The translations under genes were made by a program, and so were the position numbers. A DNA stretch of 64,000 nt, taken from the NCBI RefSeq assembly GCF_947179165.1, contig NC_077245.1, positions 22,233,740 to 22,297,739 of the forward strand. The letters run 5' to 3'. The notes under the pieces were generated by a model. The model searched no databases, had not been told where the DNA came from, and worked only from the letters and a program-made list of their open reading frames with translations. Below are positions 44,501 through 56,109 of this stretch, in pieces (positions within the stretch are counted from its first letter, which is position 1; each line of letters begins with the position of its first letter). The stretch is from Solanum dulcamara (lineage: Eukaryota > Streptophyta > Magnoliopsida > Solanales > Solanaceae).

Positions 44501-45979
44501 TTTCCAGCGTCTATGTGGCATTACCGCCTGGATCCATGGTCATTAATAGTAAGAATATTGAACACTCATGAACCATGACTTCATAATATATTCTCTAGAG
44601 TCATTATTCAAATAAAAGGTATCGTTTACTTTAAATTTTATATTCACTTGAGGTGACAATACCAATTTTTTAGATTAATAAACAAGAGTGGTGGTCTCCC
44701 ACTACTCTAAAGAAATAACTCAAATTGTGACATGTAATCCTTCTGACCACAGACCACTTGCAGTATACATGGAGTTATGGTTCAATGATTATTTTATTGA
44801 AGATAATTGTCCTGACAGCAACTGTTACCTAAATTAAGCCATATACTTGCCCACATCTCTGGCTTTTCTGACAGCTCATTTCTTCTCTAAAATATTCCAC
44901 CATAGACAGACGACTCTACTTCTAAACTGAAAAAAGAGTCCTCCCCATAATTAAAGTAAATGAAAGTTTCACTGCTAAATTATTTTGTCAGCTTTAGCTA
45001 TCCTAGCCTCAATCCCGCTAAAACAGAAGAAAATAAAGAAAGAGTTCTGGCTTTCTCTTTTCTGAAGACAGAAGGAATTCACTTTTACTTATCACATTTT
45101 GTTCAATAGAATTAATTTGACTCATCTTCAAACTAATTTAATATTTTAACTTTAAATCTAGATGTTCCAAAATTATCCGAAATATATTATAAGTTGCAAT
45201 CTTGTCATATTACTATCTTAAAATATCCTCAAAACTCATATAGTTGGACCTCTGGAATAGGGAAAAAGTGAACGGAGGGAGTAATTTTTAAGTGCAGTTA
45301 ACGCCCAAAAATGAATATTATCCAGAGAGCTTAATTATTTGTCTTGCCCCGATGTGTTTGGGCATAGGGCCTGCTCGTCTGTGGGCCAGACATAATAACA
45401 TTGCAAAACGTTTAGAAGGTTCATTGAGACATAACAACAAACACTCTATCTGCATAGTCATACCTGTTGGGTAATGGTGCTACCACCACCACGAGACGAG
45501 AGTGACAAAACAGCACGAGCAACGCCAACTGGGTCGATGCCAAAATGGCGAAAGAATCTTCTATCCTCATAGGCAACCACAGCTCGGATCAAATGCTGTG
45601 GACAGCTACTCATCAGCTCCGACTCAGCTTGTTTAGAGAATTCGATGAGTCGGCTCCATCTTTGAGGAAACTCGGGAAGAAGAATTGTGGAAATTACGCG
45701 AAGGGAAAGAAGAGCGAATGAGAAGGTTATAAGAATGAAACCTTTTGTCACAAAAGAATTGGGTTTTTCGTGAGTATTATAGGAACGTTGCGAAAAGCAA
45801 AGTTGGAAATGCGAGTGATGGTTGTAAAGAGAGATTTTAGGGAAGTAGATTAATGGGTTGGTTTTCTTGAATACTCTCACAAAGTGTACCTTCCAGGTGA
45901 GTATTTGGTTACTGTGTTCTGCCATGACTGTCCATTGATTGGGGAAGGCCAGCGAAGTCATCTTCTGACGGAGATTCAA
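38525..45979 (-). CDS. Monofunctional GT51 peptidoglycan glycosyltransferase-like protein
   Basis: Coding exons are 45464-45979, 39766-39891, 39276-39427, 38977-39136 and 38525-38542. All borders are GT/AG and the phases close, giving up to 323 residues. Residues about 80-101 form one membrane anchor. The GT51 motifs follow in order: motif I AYEDRRFFRHFGIDP with Glu138, motif II GGGSTITQQ/LVKI running across intron 1, motif III LRKIVE with Glu191, motif IV KMEILSAYLSK, then YFGKHISLLSLGE and MIPAPELRSPF, and motif V RVLKRM. Both catalytic Glu are kept; the usual Asn after motif II and the Glu and Asn of motif IV are changed. There is no transpeptidase domain. In bacteria such enzymes polymerise lipid II. 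Plastid targeting in the plant is inference, and the N-terminal start (ATG 45979, 45961 or 45925) is uncertain. Intron 1 is 5.6 kb and contains the receptor kinase gene. Confidence 0.88.
41655..44294 (-). CDS. G-type lectin S-receptor-like Ser/Thr kinase (intronless), At5g35370-like
   Basis: One uninterrupted frame of 879 residues, usual for the family. An N-terminal hydrophobic stretch (about 10-28) is the signal peptide; Met10 (44267) is an alternative start. The lectin domain spans about 40-200, with SYPTDTIVIGQKL. A Cys-rich EGF/PAN-like region (about 286-405) contains CGGLGVC and CSVDCSCLGIFY. The membrane segment is about 449-472. The kinase follows: Gly loop IGTGGFGAVYKG (527-538), Lys549 in VAVKK, HCDVKPEN (642-649, Asp644), DFG (662-664), and APE (688-690). 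HCD rather than HRD makes it a non-RD kinase, a type often linked to immune receptors. It should sit in the plasma membrane. Ligand is unknown. It resembles Arabidopsis At5g35370 as I recall it. It lies in intron 1 of the GT51 gene on the same strand. Confidence 0.95.
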   Translation of the reverse strand: MFFLSSLLYMEFILFSLILSLSSIPVFGFTLTEFVYPNFTASNFQFVDSTGSFLVSRNGTFKAAIFNPGPEQVNFYLCVIHAESNTIIWSANCDAPVSTSGIMRLTENGISITEKDGSFKWSTPPLKLAVYAMQLTEAGNLLLLDQFNGTLWQSFSYPTDTIVIGQKLRVGMMLSSAIAGNDLSKGHYRLSLTASDAMLQWQGLTYWKLSMETNAYTNSNYAVEYMSVNQTGLYLFGQNGSVVVIMVSLLQSNFRIAKLDGSGQLIVISFVGSNIKRDFIGPVDGCRVPYVCGGLGVCTSDVLSDNPKCSCPANFNLGSHNSSSCVPSDSSYSLPVCNSTNYSNLLNSSSMSYIRLGFGMDYFTTDFTKPFRDGVNLSVCQNLCSVDCSCLGIFYANLSGSCYKLEDEIGSIMLRASSNDDLLGFVKILVGVSTTLGDNDNFDQETADFPLVAVVILPFTGIFLLMALGFILWRRFRSQRIGKIESKKSQPSFPPSEDLDVFSIPGLPVRFEYKQLKAATDNFKTQIGTGGFGAVYKGVLPDNTLVAVKKIINLGIQGQRDFCTEIAIIGNIHHINLVKLKGFCAQERQRLLVYEYMNRGSLDRTLFGNVPVLEWQERVEIALGSARGLAYLHSGCEQKIVHCDVKPENILLHDNFQAKISDFGLSKLLNREQSSLFTTMRGTRGYLAPEWLTSSAISDKTDVYSFGMVLLEIVSGRKNCSLRTQSHSLDDSATGDHSSSSSAQGLVYFPLFALEMHEQGRYLELADPKLEGRVSGGDIEKFVRVALCCVHEDPSLRPTMVSVVSMLEGEIPPTAPRMESLNFLRFYGRRFSEASNMEEAGGQIDVMLYPQANTSHTSSRSVSNAYFSYISSQQISGPR
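45071..45281. mobile_element. Stowaway-like MITE remnant
   Basis: The right end GTGAACGGAGGGAG followed by TA is the typical inverted CTCCCTCCGTTCAC terminus. The left end, near GGAATTCACTTTTACTTATC, is its decayed partner. It lies in GT51 intron 1, upstream of the kinase gene. Confidence 0.45.
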
Positions 45980-47399
45980 AGTCTCGTTTCACTACTCTTG
46001 AATACAAGGCGCTAAACTTAGCATCTCTTATGTGATTTTTGTTTGATTTGCCCCCTCCTTCACTTTGTTTTATCTTATTTTTTCTTCTTACTCTCAGAAA
46101 ATTTTTCAAATACGTTGGTAGTGGTGTGGGATTCGATTTGATTTTATATATTATTTAGTTGGTTTATTGGTTTTTTATTTTTAAATATGTTAAATTAATA
46201 AGAATCCAGTAAGATATTTTTTATTGATTTTTGATCGTTAACGATTCGATTTTCGATTTACCAATAAGAATATAGTCATAAAATAAATACATGACTTCTC
46301 ACTTCTCTAACAATTTGACGCAATGTTATATATCTGATGTTAATCAAATTACAAATATTTACAAACTTGCAAAAGCTACAATTAGAAACTAAAACAAAAA
46401 TCAATTTAATTGAGCAGTTGCCAGATCCATCAAATATTCAGCAAAATTCTGACCAAATTCCTAATCAAGATAATCAGAAAGCTTGAAAGAAAAAGACAAC
46501 CACCAATTTAATTGACTATTACTGTAGCATTTACATTTAATGACAGAATATTTTTAAAAATTAGATTGAATTCACTTTCTTACGTTTACAATATTTATTT
46601 ATTTGTTCTCAAATTCAATGGACAAATAAGGAATTGTAAAAATGATGAACATATCAATTTGGACAGATATGAATACATGATACCCATCCCAAATGAACAC
46701 GGTAAGATGACAACTAAATCAACACGAAGCGAACAAAATATAATAAGTCTCGTCTGTTATCAATCATCTTATTTCTATTAACTATTACCGTATCTGTTCA
46801 ATACTACTACATGCCACAAACTCTCCTAGGAAACATAGACTAACAACCTGAGGTAAGACAAGAGTTGCTCATTCAACACCTTAAAGAACAATAGAGAGAT
46901 AAATTTATTCCTCCCCAAAATACATGGCAACAGCAAGCAGTGAATAAGTAGTAAAGTCTAAGGCGCTAAACTATAAAGTACTAAAATAGTGATATTTGTT
47001 AGGTTAATTATTAACTATTAATATTTAATATTTATGAAGGGTTCTTATTAGATTATCGGTTTACCCAATATAACCCAATAAGAAAAACTGAAATCGAACT
47101 GTTAACTTGATAATTTTTTTTATAAATCCATTAAAAACTCGTTAATCCAATAACCCATTAACAATAACCCAATAATATTTTTTCGGTTTGATTTATCTAT
47201 CGGTTTGCTTTTTGCACACCCCTACAAATATGTACCTGCGTGTTATTTTAATTTTTTTGAATGGGATAATTATTGTTGTGCTCAAAGAGAAAAGTTATTT
47301 ATCATTGGATATTCCATTACTTTCATGCCCCCAAAAGAAGTTTGCATGCGTCATCAAGGAAAAAACACTACAGTGAAAGATATTGATCAATTATTTCTT
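45980..47399. other. GT51 upstream region and spacer
   Basis: The GT51 promoter must lie in the first few hundred bases above 45979; no clear TATA box was found. A TAGTGGTGTGGGATTCGATT end at 46119 and an inverted TAGGGGTGTG-type end at 47224 suggest a decayed hAT-type element of about 1.1 kb, but the flanks do not match. No coding sequence is seen. Confidence 0.45.
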
Positions 47400-47451
47400 G
47401 ATACCATCAGAGTATATATATACTCGAGTATATATATACTCTGATAGTATC
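47400..47451. repeat. 52-bp near-perfect palindrome
   Basis: The arms read GATACCATCAGAGTATATAT and, inverted, GATACTATCAGAGTATATAT, meeting in ACTCGAGT, with one mismatched pair. Related half-copies follow at about 47505-47545 and 47617-47645. Confidence 0.9.
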
Positions 47452-49518
47452 ATGAACGGAAAAACATTGCAGTGAAAAACATTGCTCAATTATTTTTTTT
47501 ATGCTATCATAATATATATATATATACTCTGACAGTATCATAAAAGTATCAAGGTCTAAATAATACTGCAGTAAAAATGTTTAACTAATCACTGAATAAA
47601 CTGTTCAATTATTTCTTGATACCATCAGAGTATATACAGTATAATGAAGTTCATGCGAAGACAGAAATGGGCCTGGTCACGTGAAGAAGGAGAGGGGCAG
47701 TGTTGTAATTACTCTAGGCTTTTGGTCCAATCAGGGTAAATAAGTTGGGGTAGGTTCAATTTAAGTAAATAATTTATTCTGTTGGTATATTTTGTGTAGT
47801 TTTTCCTCTTTTTTTTGAAAATGCCAACGTGGGAGATTTATTTATTTTTATTGTGAACTTTCAGCTTTTTTTTTGAAAAAAAAAGTATTCCAAAAGTAGG
47901 AAATTTTTCAATTTCTTCAAATGTGGGAGGAAGTTTCAATTGTTTTGAATTGGCAGTTTTATTTTATTTTAATTATTTGATGATTTTTTTGTGAAACTTT
48001 TATTTGCTGATTATTATTTTTTTAAAAAAAAAAATCCAACATGGGAAAAATTCAACTTTTTTTTATTGTGAAGTTTCAATTTTTTTAAAATGTATTTTAA
48101 AATTAGGAATTTAAACAAATCAAAAAATAGACAGTTTTTTTCTAAAACTTTTATTTGCTGATCTGTTTTTTATAAATGCCAACGTGGGACAATTTTTAAA
48201 AAATAATTGTGAAGTTTCTATTTTTTTTAGAAAGAAATGTAATTCTTTTTTAAAAAAATTTAAATAATTAATAATATAAGAATTTAATGTTCTTTGCATT
48301 AAAATGGAAATTGAAAAAAATAAGACGAAGCTTTAATTTGCACGGTTGTTTGTCATTTTTTACAGTTTTAAATATTTTTTAAAATTAATTTGTTGATATT
48401 CGATTTTTTAAAATTTTAAAATAATAACTAAATAATTAATCTAACTAATTTTTAATTTAAGATGTCAAATGGCTTATTCATAGGATGTCACTTAGCTTAA
48501 TGTGAAGTCTTTATCCTCTACTATTAATAATATGGCTTAATGTGAAGTCTTTAACCTCCATTAGTAATGATATATAGATCTAGATATAGAAGATATAGAC
48601 TTTTTGACTTGGCGTTGTGGGTGTAGCACAAATGCTTACACATAATTTAATAAGCAATTTTTTTTATTACACGCAGGAAATGATTGGTATGTAAACAAAC
48701 AAAAATTCTTTTTTCATTGTTCATCCAAGACATTTCTATTTTTTCTTTTCCTTTTTCACCTCTTTCCGACAAATTCTCCCACAAATTTATTTCAGGGTTG
48801 TTGTTCATAATCTTCGATTTTCAAGTTATCTATGTAAGTTTTTCAAATTATTGTCGTATTTATTTGTGTTTCTATTTGTTTGTATTTATATTTATTTATA
48901 TTTGTTCATATGTGTATTTGTTTGATTTTATTGTCAATTAACATTGATTTTTTAAATTTACATTGCTTTGTTTCGTACCTAATATTTGTGTAATATACTT
49001 TGTAGTAATGTTATGACTTCGCCTGACATCAATGACATATTTCGTGAATTCGATTAGATTCTAGAGTTTATTCATAAAATTATAATTTTGACGAAATTCG
49101 TATTTTTTCCCATCAATTGTCTTGGATATGGAGTCTATTATTGGTCCATTGATATATATCAAACATGTATAAGAACTTTGTCTTACAAAATTTTTTAAAA
49201 ATTGTTATTTTTACTTTTAAAATTAGAATCTTTTTCAAGACGTATAAATTCTCTAAAAGTATTATTTTTCTTATCACTTTTTTTAAAAGTATGATAAGTA
49301 AGTGGTTTCAACAATAGTAGTGACACTTCAACTGCACTGTGGAGATTGTTTTGTATCAAACGATGAGCTAAGATATGCAAATAAAGTCAGTGATCTTGAA
49401 AAGATTAACATATATGTAAATAAAATGCATATCATGTTGTTTCATAAATTAGAACTAGAATCGAGTGTGAAAAATTAAAATATTTGGATGTAGAGTCAAC
49501 GACAAGGATGATTATTAC
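47452..49518. other. AT-rich spacer with degenerate repeats
   Basis: Blocks containing ATGCCAACGTGGGA or a variant plus TTGTGAAGTTTC recur near 47820, 48030 and 48176. A tandem pair of GGCTTAATGTGAAGTCTTTA lies at about 48494-48555. No conserved coding sequence until the MULE remnant. Confidence 0.5.
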
Positions 49519-52129
49519 GTGTTAAATACTGATTTTGATGTTTTTAATAATTTGAATGGTGGATACTTTATTGATGTATTTGTGTTACATCAAATTAGTA
49601 TACCTTTACTTGTTGAGGAGACATCTATATTGCTTATTTCTAATGTTGAGGTGTCCTTCTTCCCACCAAAAGATAGGATATTTGTGTCTTTACTTAAATC
49701 ACTTGATCAAAATAAAAATAGGGATTTGAACTAAGCTCTGTCCACTAAAGTAAATGTAGATAAGTTACATTCAGATTCTGAATCACTCTATGATGTTGAG
49801 AAAAGCATTAATGATTTAAATGACTTGGATAAGGAGTTGCTTCAAGCTAGATAATCTAACATTTAAGAACAAGTTAAAGAGAAGATTGATAGGGTAAATC
49901 TAGATAAAATACCATCTGGCCCTGTAGGTATAAATATTGGTTTTGAAAAAATTTATTAGAGTAAGACAGAAAGATTTGAAGAAAAATTGAGTGTTGATGA
50001 CCCCTTATTTTGATAGCTCAGATCCTAATAGTGACATTAGCGAATATGAAGGAGATCCCTATTGAGAATGATAGAGTGGTAGATGCATCATCTAGAAATT
50101 CAAGTATCAATATCTATTTTAACTCAACTGTCGAAAATATTTATTTCAGTTGTATATAATTTTTGTGAATTATATTGAATTTAGGAAGGCATTGCAAACC
50201 TACACTATTCAGAAGGGTGTTAATATTAAATTAAAACCTAATGAGAAGAAAAGAACAAGGACAAAGTGTAAGAAAAAGAATTATCCTTGACATATTTTTG
50301 AAAGTCTTGATGGTAATACTAAAAACTACAATGTGAAGACATATTTTCTTATCCACAAGTGTTATAAAGGACAAGAAAGAAATTGTATAACCCAATTTGA
50401 ATTAGTAAAAAATATAAGAAAAGAATTAAGAGTGAGGCTATCATCAAACTGCATCAGATTCAAGCTTTTTTTATTGAAGAAGCATGATTGTATGTTGGTA
50501 AAACAAACTGTGCAAAGGCAAAATTGAAAGTTATGAATGAACATTTGAATGATTTCATAGAGAATTTTGCTAGGTGTACAATTATGTTGAGGAGTTGGAA
50601 ATCACTAATCTTAAAATTACTGTATTTATTAGGACATCCAAGAATACAAATTCAAAAAAAAAAGATAAATTATGGATATCTATATTTGTTTTGGTTCCTT
50701 TTAAAGTGGATGGATAAAAGAATATGGAAGGGTAATTGATTTAAATGGTGTATATCTCAAGAATATATGTAAAAATAAATTATTATTTTACATTTTCAAA
50801 TATGAAAATAATTATATGTACCATGTAGCATAGGCAGTATTTGATAAAGAAATCAAAGACACAAAATTTTAATTTCTCAAGTGCATCAAACATGATTTGA
50901 AGTTTACAGAAACTGAAGTTGAAGGACTAATACTGAAGTCTGATACGTAGAAGGTATTACTAAATTTTTTGTTAAATTTATTTTTTTAATTTTCTATAAT
51001 AAAACATTTGACATTGTATTATCTCTTATTCTCTTTGTTTGACAGGATTTTCATCTAGCACTTATTGAATTATTGTCAAATGTTGAACTTTGATGGTATG
51101 CTATATATATATAGGCCTACTAAAAAAAGGAGTGGAGAGGTGAAGAGAGGAGAAAAAATTCTAATAGATTGTCAGGACATCATTTGAGGTATTTTTACAA
51201 ATAAAATTTAATAAAAGGAATTAGTTAGGATAAGGCATTACGAAAGACTTGTTAAAGTATAACAATGAAGCATGGTATACAAAAAAAATTTAAAGAACAT
51301 AACAAATATGATGTGGCTGAGAATAACACGTGTGAGAATTTCAACAGTTGAATTTTGGGTGCTAGATTCAAATCAATCATCACTATGGTAGAGTAAATAA
51401 GAGTAAAGTCAAGATAAATCAAATGAGAGAGTTTTTAGAAAGATAGATTAGTGATGTATCACCAATTTCTATTGAAGTTCGTAGAGAAAATGTTGAACAT
51501 ATAGTCAATTGTAAGGTGAAGTTTAATAGTGATCTTGACTTTGAGATTCATGATCTAGTATATAAACATGTTGTGGATATCAAAAAGAAGGTGTGTAGTT
51601 GTAGGTCATGACAATTAAAGAAAATTTCTTGTGCTCATGCGGTTACTATAATTAATTATAAAGATTGGGTTGTTGAGTCATTTGTTAATGACTTTCATAA
51701 GAAGAAAACATACTTGAAAGCATATAATAAGTTTGTTCAACTTATGAAACATATTAAGATATTGCTAGAAAGCACAAGATCAACCATTGAGCCATTTGAA
51801 ATACTGTCATGCCAGAAAGACCAAATAAAAATTGAAGAAAAGTGGTGAGCCTTTTAAAAAAACGTTTGAAAAAGCTACAAAAAAGAAAAGAAAAATGAAA
51901 TATTATGTGTGCAAGACTTTTGGGCATAACAACAAAGGATGTCCAACTCTAATATTTTTCTATTACTGAATCATACTATTTTTATTGTGCCATTGACTTT
52001 AAGATATATTTATAGAAAAATAATTTCACTGTTGAAACTTGTAAATATTCTAGAGCATCCACTACATTTGATTTTACCAATGCTACAAATGGGAGTCAAC
52101 CAAGTATAAATGCATGTTCAAGTATGAGA

Positions 52130-52480
52130 CTTATCGTTGTTTCCACCGTTGGTGTGAGGCCTGTAACTGCCTCAACATATGGAGAAAGGCCTGCCATGCT
52201 ACATCAACTGGTATGAGGCCTGCAATGCCTCAACATTTGGAGAAAGGCCTACCAGTGCTACATCAATTGGTGTGAGGCCTGCAACTGCTTCAACAGCTGA
52301 AAAAAGACATATTAGTACTATATCAACTGGTGTGAGGTCTAAAATTGCTACATCAAGTGATGTGAGGCCTACAACTGATTCTATAGTATTTGGAAGTGCT
52401 ACTCAACCAACAACTTTATTAGGTACTCAACAATCAACTTTTAGGGTTGACGCGCAAAAAAGAAAGTGTCAAGGTCCAAG
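52130..52480 (+). repeat. Degenerate ~63-66-bp tandem repeat in the MULE C-terminal region
   Basis: Units translate as variants of GVRPATASTFGERPTSATS, at least four copies with decay toward the right. The array stops just before the solo LTR. Confidence 0.75.
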
Positions 52481-53727
52481 CTAGATCCTAGGTGCGATAT
52501 GACGATTAGAATTTCAACGGACCCCAACTAAGATTCTTAGCATATTATTCATGGGCATACATAAGATAAATAAGAAATAAAGCAAAACATAGATGCAGAA
52601 CTAAAATCTAAACATGAAAGTCTCAATGAGAAAGACGACATAGACTCCATACATCCAACATGTCTCTACTAACTAGATGGGTGTGTAAGATAAACTCCTA
52701 TCTCATCCAATATAACCGATGAAAGAATATCATAAACTCATAAAAAATTAAAGTGTCACATCCTCGAAATATGAGGAGTCACCACAAGTACAAGGGTAAT
52801 AAGCTCTAGCCAAGAACCGAAGGATGAGCGTGATCGTCGGACCCTACATTGGTGTGTTAGTACATGAAATGCACTAAGTATGTGAGAAGTATGCATGAAC
52901 AATAAACATAATTAAAAAGACCCAATGCAAATCATGAAATTAGAAATTTTAGAGGAAAAAATCATACGAGATTTGAGAAGAAATTTTTGGGATTCCATAG
53001 GTGAAAAGGACCGAGGATGAATTTCCACATACCTTGACCTTTAGAAACCCTAAATTGCAGAAAATTGAAGCTTGATCTTAAAGAAATCCTTAGAACTTGC
53101 TTGAGGAAGAAATAGACTTGGAGAGCACACATTTAGAGAGAAGATTTTGATTTAGAGTGTTAGGGTGAGAATGAGAGGGTTAGGAGGGATTAGGGTAGTT
53201 AATAAGTTAGAATAAATGCCCAAAAATCGTCCACATTCATTAATGAAAATACAGGAAATGACCAAACTACCCCCAATTTAAAATTGAAATTGCACCTGCA
53301 AAGGGGACCCACTACGGTCCGTGAACCTCACCATGACCCGTGGTGGTGATCGTGGCCTTTGACATGGATTCTGGGAATTAGGAGTTTTGAGGGGTGACCT
53401 CCACGTAGGCCATCATGGCATGTGGTGCTCACCATGGCTTGTGATGCCTTTCCGTAGTGGGCATCCTGAACAGAGGCCTTAGGAGTTGGCTTTCACGGGC
53501 CACACCACGGCTCGTGGTTCACCACACGAGACATGAAGCCATTTGTGGTCCCTCCTCTAAATTTTTCCTTTTATTGGTGATCTTCACGAGCACTCTCCAC
53601 AGCTCGTGGAGAGCACTACGGGCCTTCAAGGGTCTCATGAAGGATCAAATGGTACCAAAAGTTGAGATTTTTTGAGAAACTTTCATTGAACCTCGATTTC
53701 TGACTTTCCAACTTTCGGGGTCTTACA
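52467..53727 (-). repeat. Solo LTR (1261 bp), probably gypsy, inserted in the MULE pseudogene
   Basis: On the minus strand it begins TGTAAGACCCCGAAAGTTGG and ends ACCTTGACA, with GAAAG on both sides (52462-52466 and 53728-53732). MULE sequence continues across it. CACGGCTCGTGG-type short palindromes cluster at 53310-53640. It is shorter than the related LTRs at 34461 and 56874. Confidence 0.9.
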
Positions 53728-53840
53728 GAAAGAATTACACAACTTTGAGAGGTGGCGCAACTCTTAGATATAAAAGACCAAGACAAAAGAATGTAAAACA
53801 GTTAATTTTGGTGTGCTATTTAGATCAAGTTGCAGTGTAA

Positions 53841-56109
53841 TAGAGAGATAGATATTATATCATTTAAAGACATTCAATTGATATTAGTGCATCTTTCACT
53901 GAAAATATTTGTTGTTTTCTGAGTCTGAAACTATTGATAGAGTGTTACATAGTCTTACATTGACAAGTTCAGTTCTTATCAATATTGATCTTGATTACAA
54001 ACCCAATAAATTAAGGTGGAAGGGAAGAGATGCAGTTACTCAAAGACGGCTACAAGAAGAAAGTTACAGAAGATCAAACTCTTCTACAAACACTCAAGCC
54101 ACAACAGATATTCACGCCATAAAGACTTATTCACACCAAGCACTCAAGGCACATAATAGATTTTTCTTTGTCTAGCTTAATGAATTGATCCCAATTGTTT
54201 TGGTTCAACCTTCATTTTCAATTGTTGTTAAGTTGCTTTTCTGAACGCTTTATTTTTATTTATGAATTTGTGATATGTTTCTTAGTAATTATAAGGCATA
54301 ATTTGAAGATTTGTATTTTTTTAAATTTGCATTTGTCATTTCATTATAGTTCATTATCATTGTATATTGAACTTACAAATTAATACATCTTAAAAATAAC
54401 AACCAGAAGACAAATCACAACAATCGTAATAACAGTAATATCGATACTAATGCCTGATCTTTCTTGCTTTTCATGCCTTTTTTGTCTTTCTTGCTCTGAA
54501 TTCATTGATGGGTTATTCATATAGTATTGTTCTTTGCATGTTGAATCATTTGCATCAGCCTATTTTTAAAAAAATCCACAACCATTATCATATGCATATT
54601 TTTAACAATCCCAAAACATTTTTCAAAAATTAGTTAATGTTCTTAACATCTTAAATACAACATAGAGTCCACAGTAGCAACAATGAACTATCATGTTGAA
54701 GAAAAATAAAATCAAACCAACAAATACAATAAAATCAACGAACTGAAAATGCAAGAAAAGAGAGAGGAGTAGAACAAAAAAAAATGGAGAAGAAATTTGG
54801 AGAGAAGAGAAAGATGCAAGATATTGCTTAATTTTGTACAACAATGGTGTATAATGCAAAGAATGAAGAGATGGCTGAACTTAAAGTTTAAATGTGATTG
54901 TTACACCCTTTTTAGTAGGTCACACGCTCTAAAAATTATGTGTTTTACACGTTCTTTGCTTAGTCATGTCACATTGGATATTAAGTCAAAAAAATGGGTT
55001 TAAAATATTGTGTTTCAATGAGTTTAAAAATTCAAATGTCAAAAGGTTAAGTAGAAGGGTTCAAAATAAAAACTTATACAAGTTCAAGGGTACATCAGAC
55101 CATTTTACTTTAAAATTATTCAACTTTTTAATTTTCTCTTACATAATCACTGAATTATATATATTTTTTATCATGTATACCTAAATCCCAAATTAAATAA
55201 CATAATATCAAAAGACTCGATCCAATAATCATTTTTCCCTTAAAGCAAATTATGACTCTTGGGTCGGTTTTACTAAATGATAAAAGAGGTCCAAAATGAA
55301 AAAATATCACGCCCAAATTAGCTTCACCACAAACAATAAAAGTAAAGACAACAAGAGTAAAATATCACAATTTGAAAATTCCCTCTTTTACATTTCTATA
55401 GCTCTATGAGGATTTCATCTTCATCAATATCTTTATCTTTGCACCCAGTTGTAGATCCATGCTGACTAAGCTTCATCACCGACGGACTAAGTGAATTGTG
55501 GTCTTAATTTGATTTCAATCTATCTATATGTCTTCTTTTTTGTGTTCTTGTCATTGTTGTTGCACCTCGATTTGTTACTGGATTAATTTCCTCGTCTTCT
55601 CTTCCTTGTGTTCATATTAATTTTCTCTTTTCTTTTTGTATGTTGAGTTTATAGTCTGGATGATCTCTATCTACTGAAGAGAAATGAAGACGTGACCTCA
55701 CTTCTTTTTATATATTGGGTGGTTCCGTGCCATGAATTTGTGTCCGAGAGAGAATAATGTATATTTATCAGACTTTTGATTGTAATACTTTTCTGTTTTG
55801 GTACCTTCTCTAACAAATATGTTGTTTTTTCATGAAATATATTGTAATAGTTCCTTCTATTCTCTCTACTCACGACGTAATGTAATTTAAAAAAAATTCT
55901 ATTTTTTTGGTTGTATGATCCATCTTTGCGTGAACTTACTTTTTTCACGTTTTGATTGTACTTTTGCTCATTCTTGTCTGTGTATCAATAATTTTATATT
56001 GTTCTGATTCTAAAGTATGGACATAGTGACGTGTTATTATTGACGATTCTCCCCCTCTATTCTCAAATTATGAAATGACTAGTTTTTCATATCTTCGTAG
56101 TACATAGTT
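53841..56109. other. Spacer without recognised genes
   Basis: AT-rich with short open frames that match nothing I know. On the minus strand 55667-55948 is open but compositionally plain. Confidence 0.45.

Larger units (their letters stand above)
49519..53840 (+). pseudogene. MuDR-like (MULE) transposase pseudogene
   Basis: Frames with many stops read as a plant MULE transposase in order. An N-terminal part ends near FRKALQTYTIQKGVNIKLKP (about 50180). The DNA-binding region follows with HKCYKGQERNCITQFELVKN and YVGKTNCAKAKLKVMNEHL (50485-50550). The central catalytic part is heavily decayed and shortened. A SWIM-type zinc finger reads VCSCRS then ISCAHAVTIINYKDW (about 51590-51670), and a zinc knuckle has lost its first Cys (YYVCKTFGHNNKGCP, about 51900-51945). 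The end, NYTTLRGGATLRYKRPRQ, lies at 53733-53790, beyond a solo LTR inserted at 52467-53727. The terminal inverted repeats were not found. Confidence 0.85.

Noticed and set aside
45909..46109. Open frame overlapping the GT51 start in another frame
   Set aside because: It has no recognised motif and is a different frame of the likely GT51 5' UTR and first codons.
46119..47224. hAT-type element of about 1.1 kb with TAGTGGTGTGGG and TAGGGGTGTG ends
   Set aside because: The inner sequences pair poorly and the 8-base flanks (TACGTTGG and CAAATATG) do not match, so limits cannot be supported.
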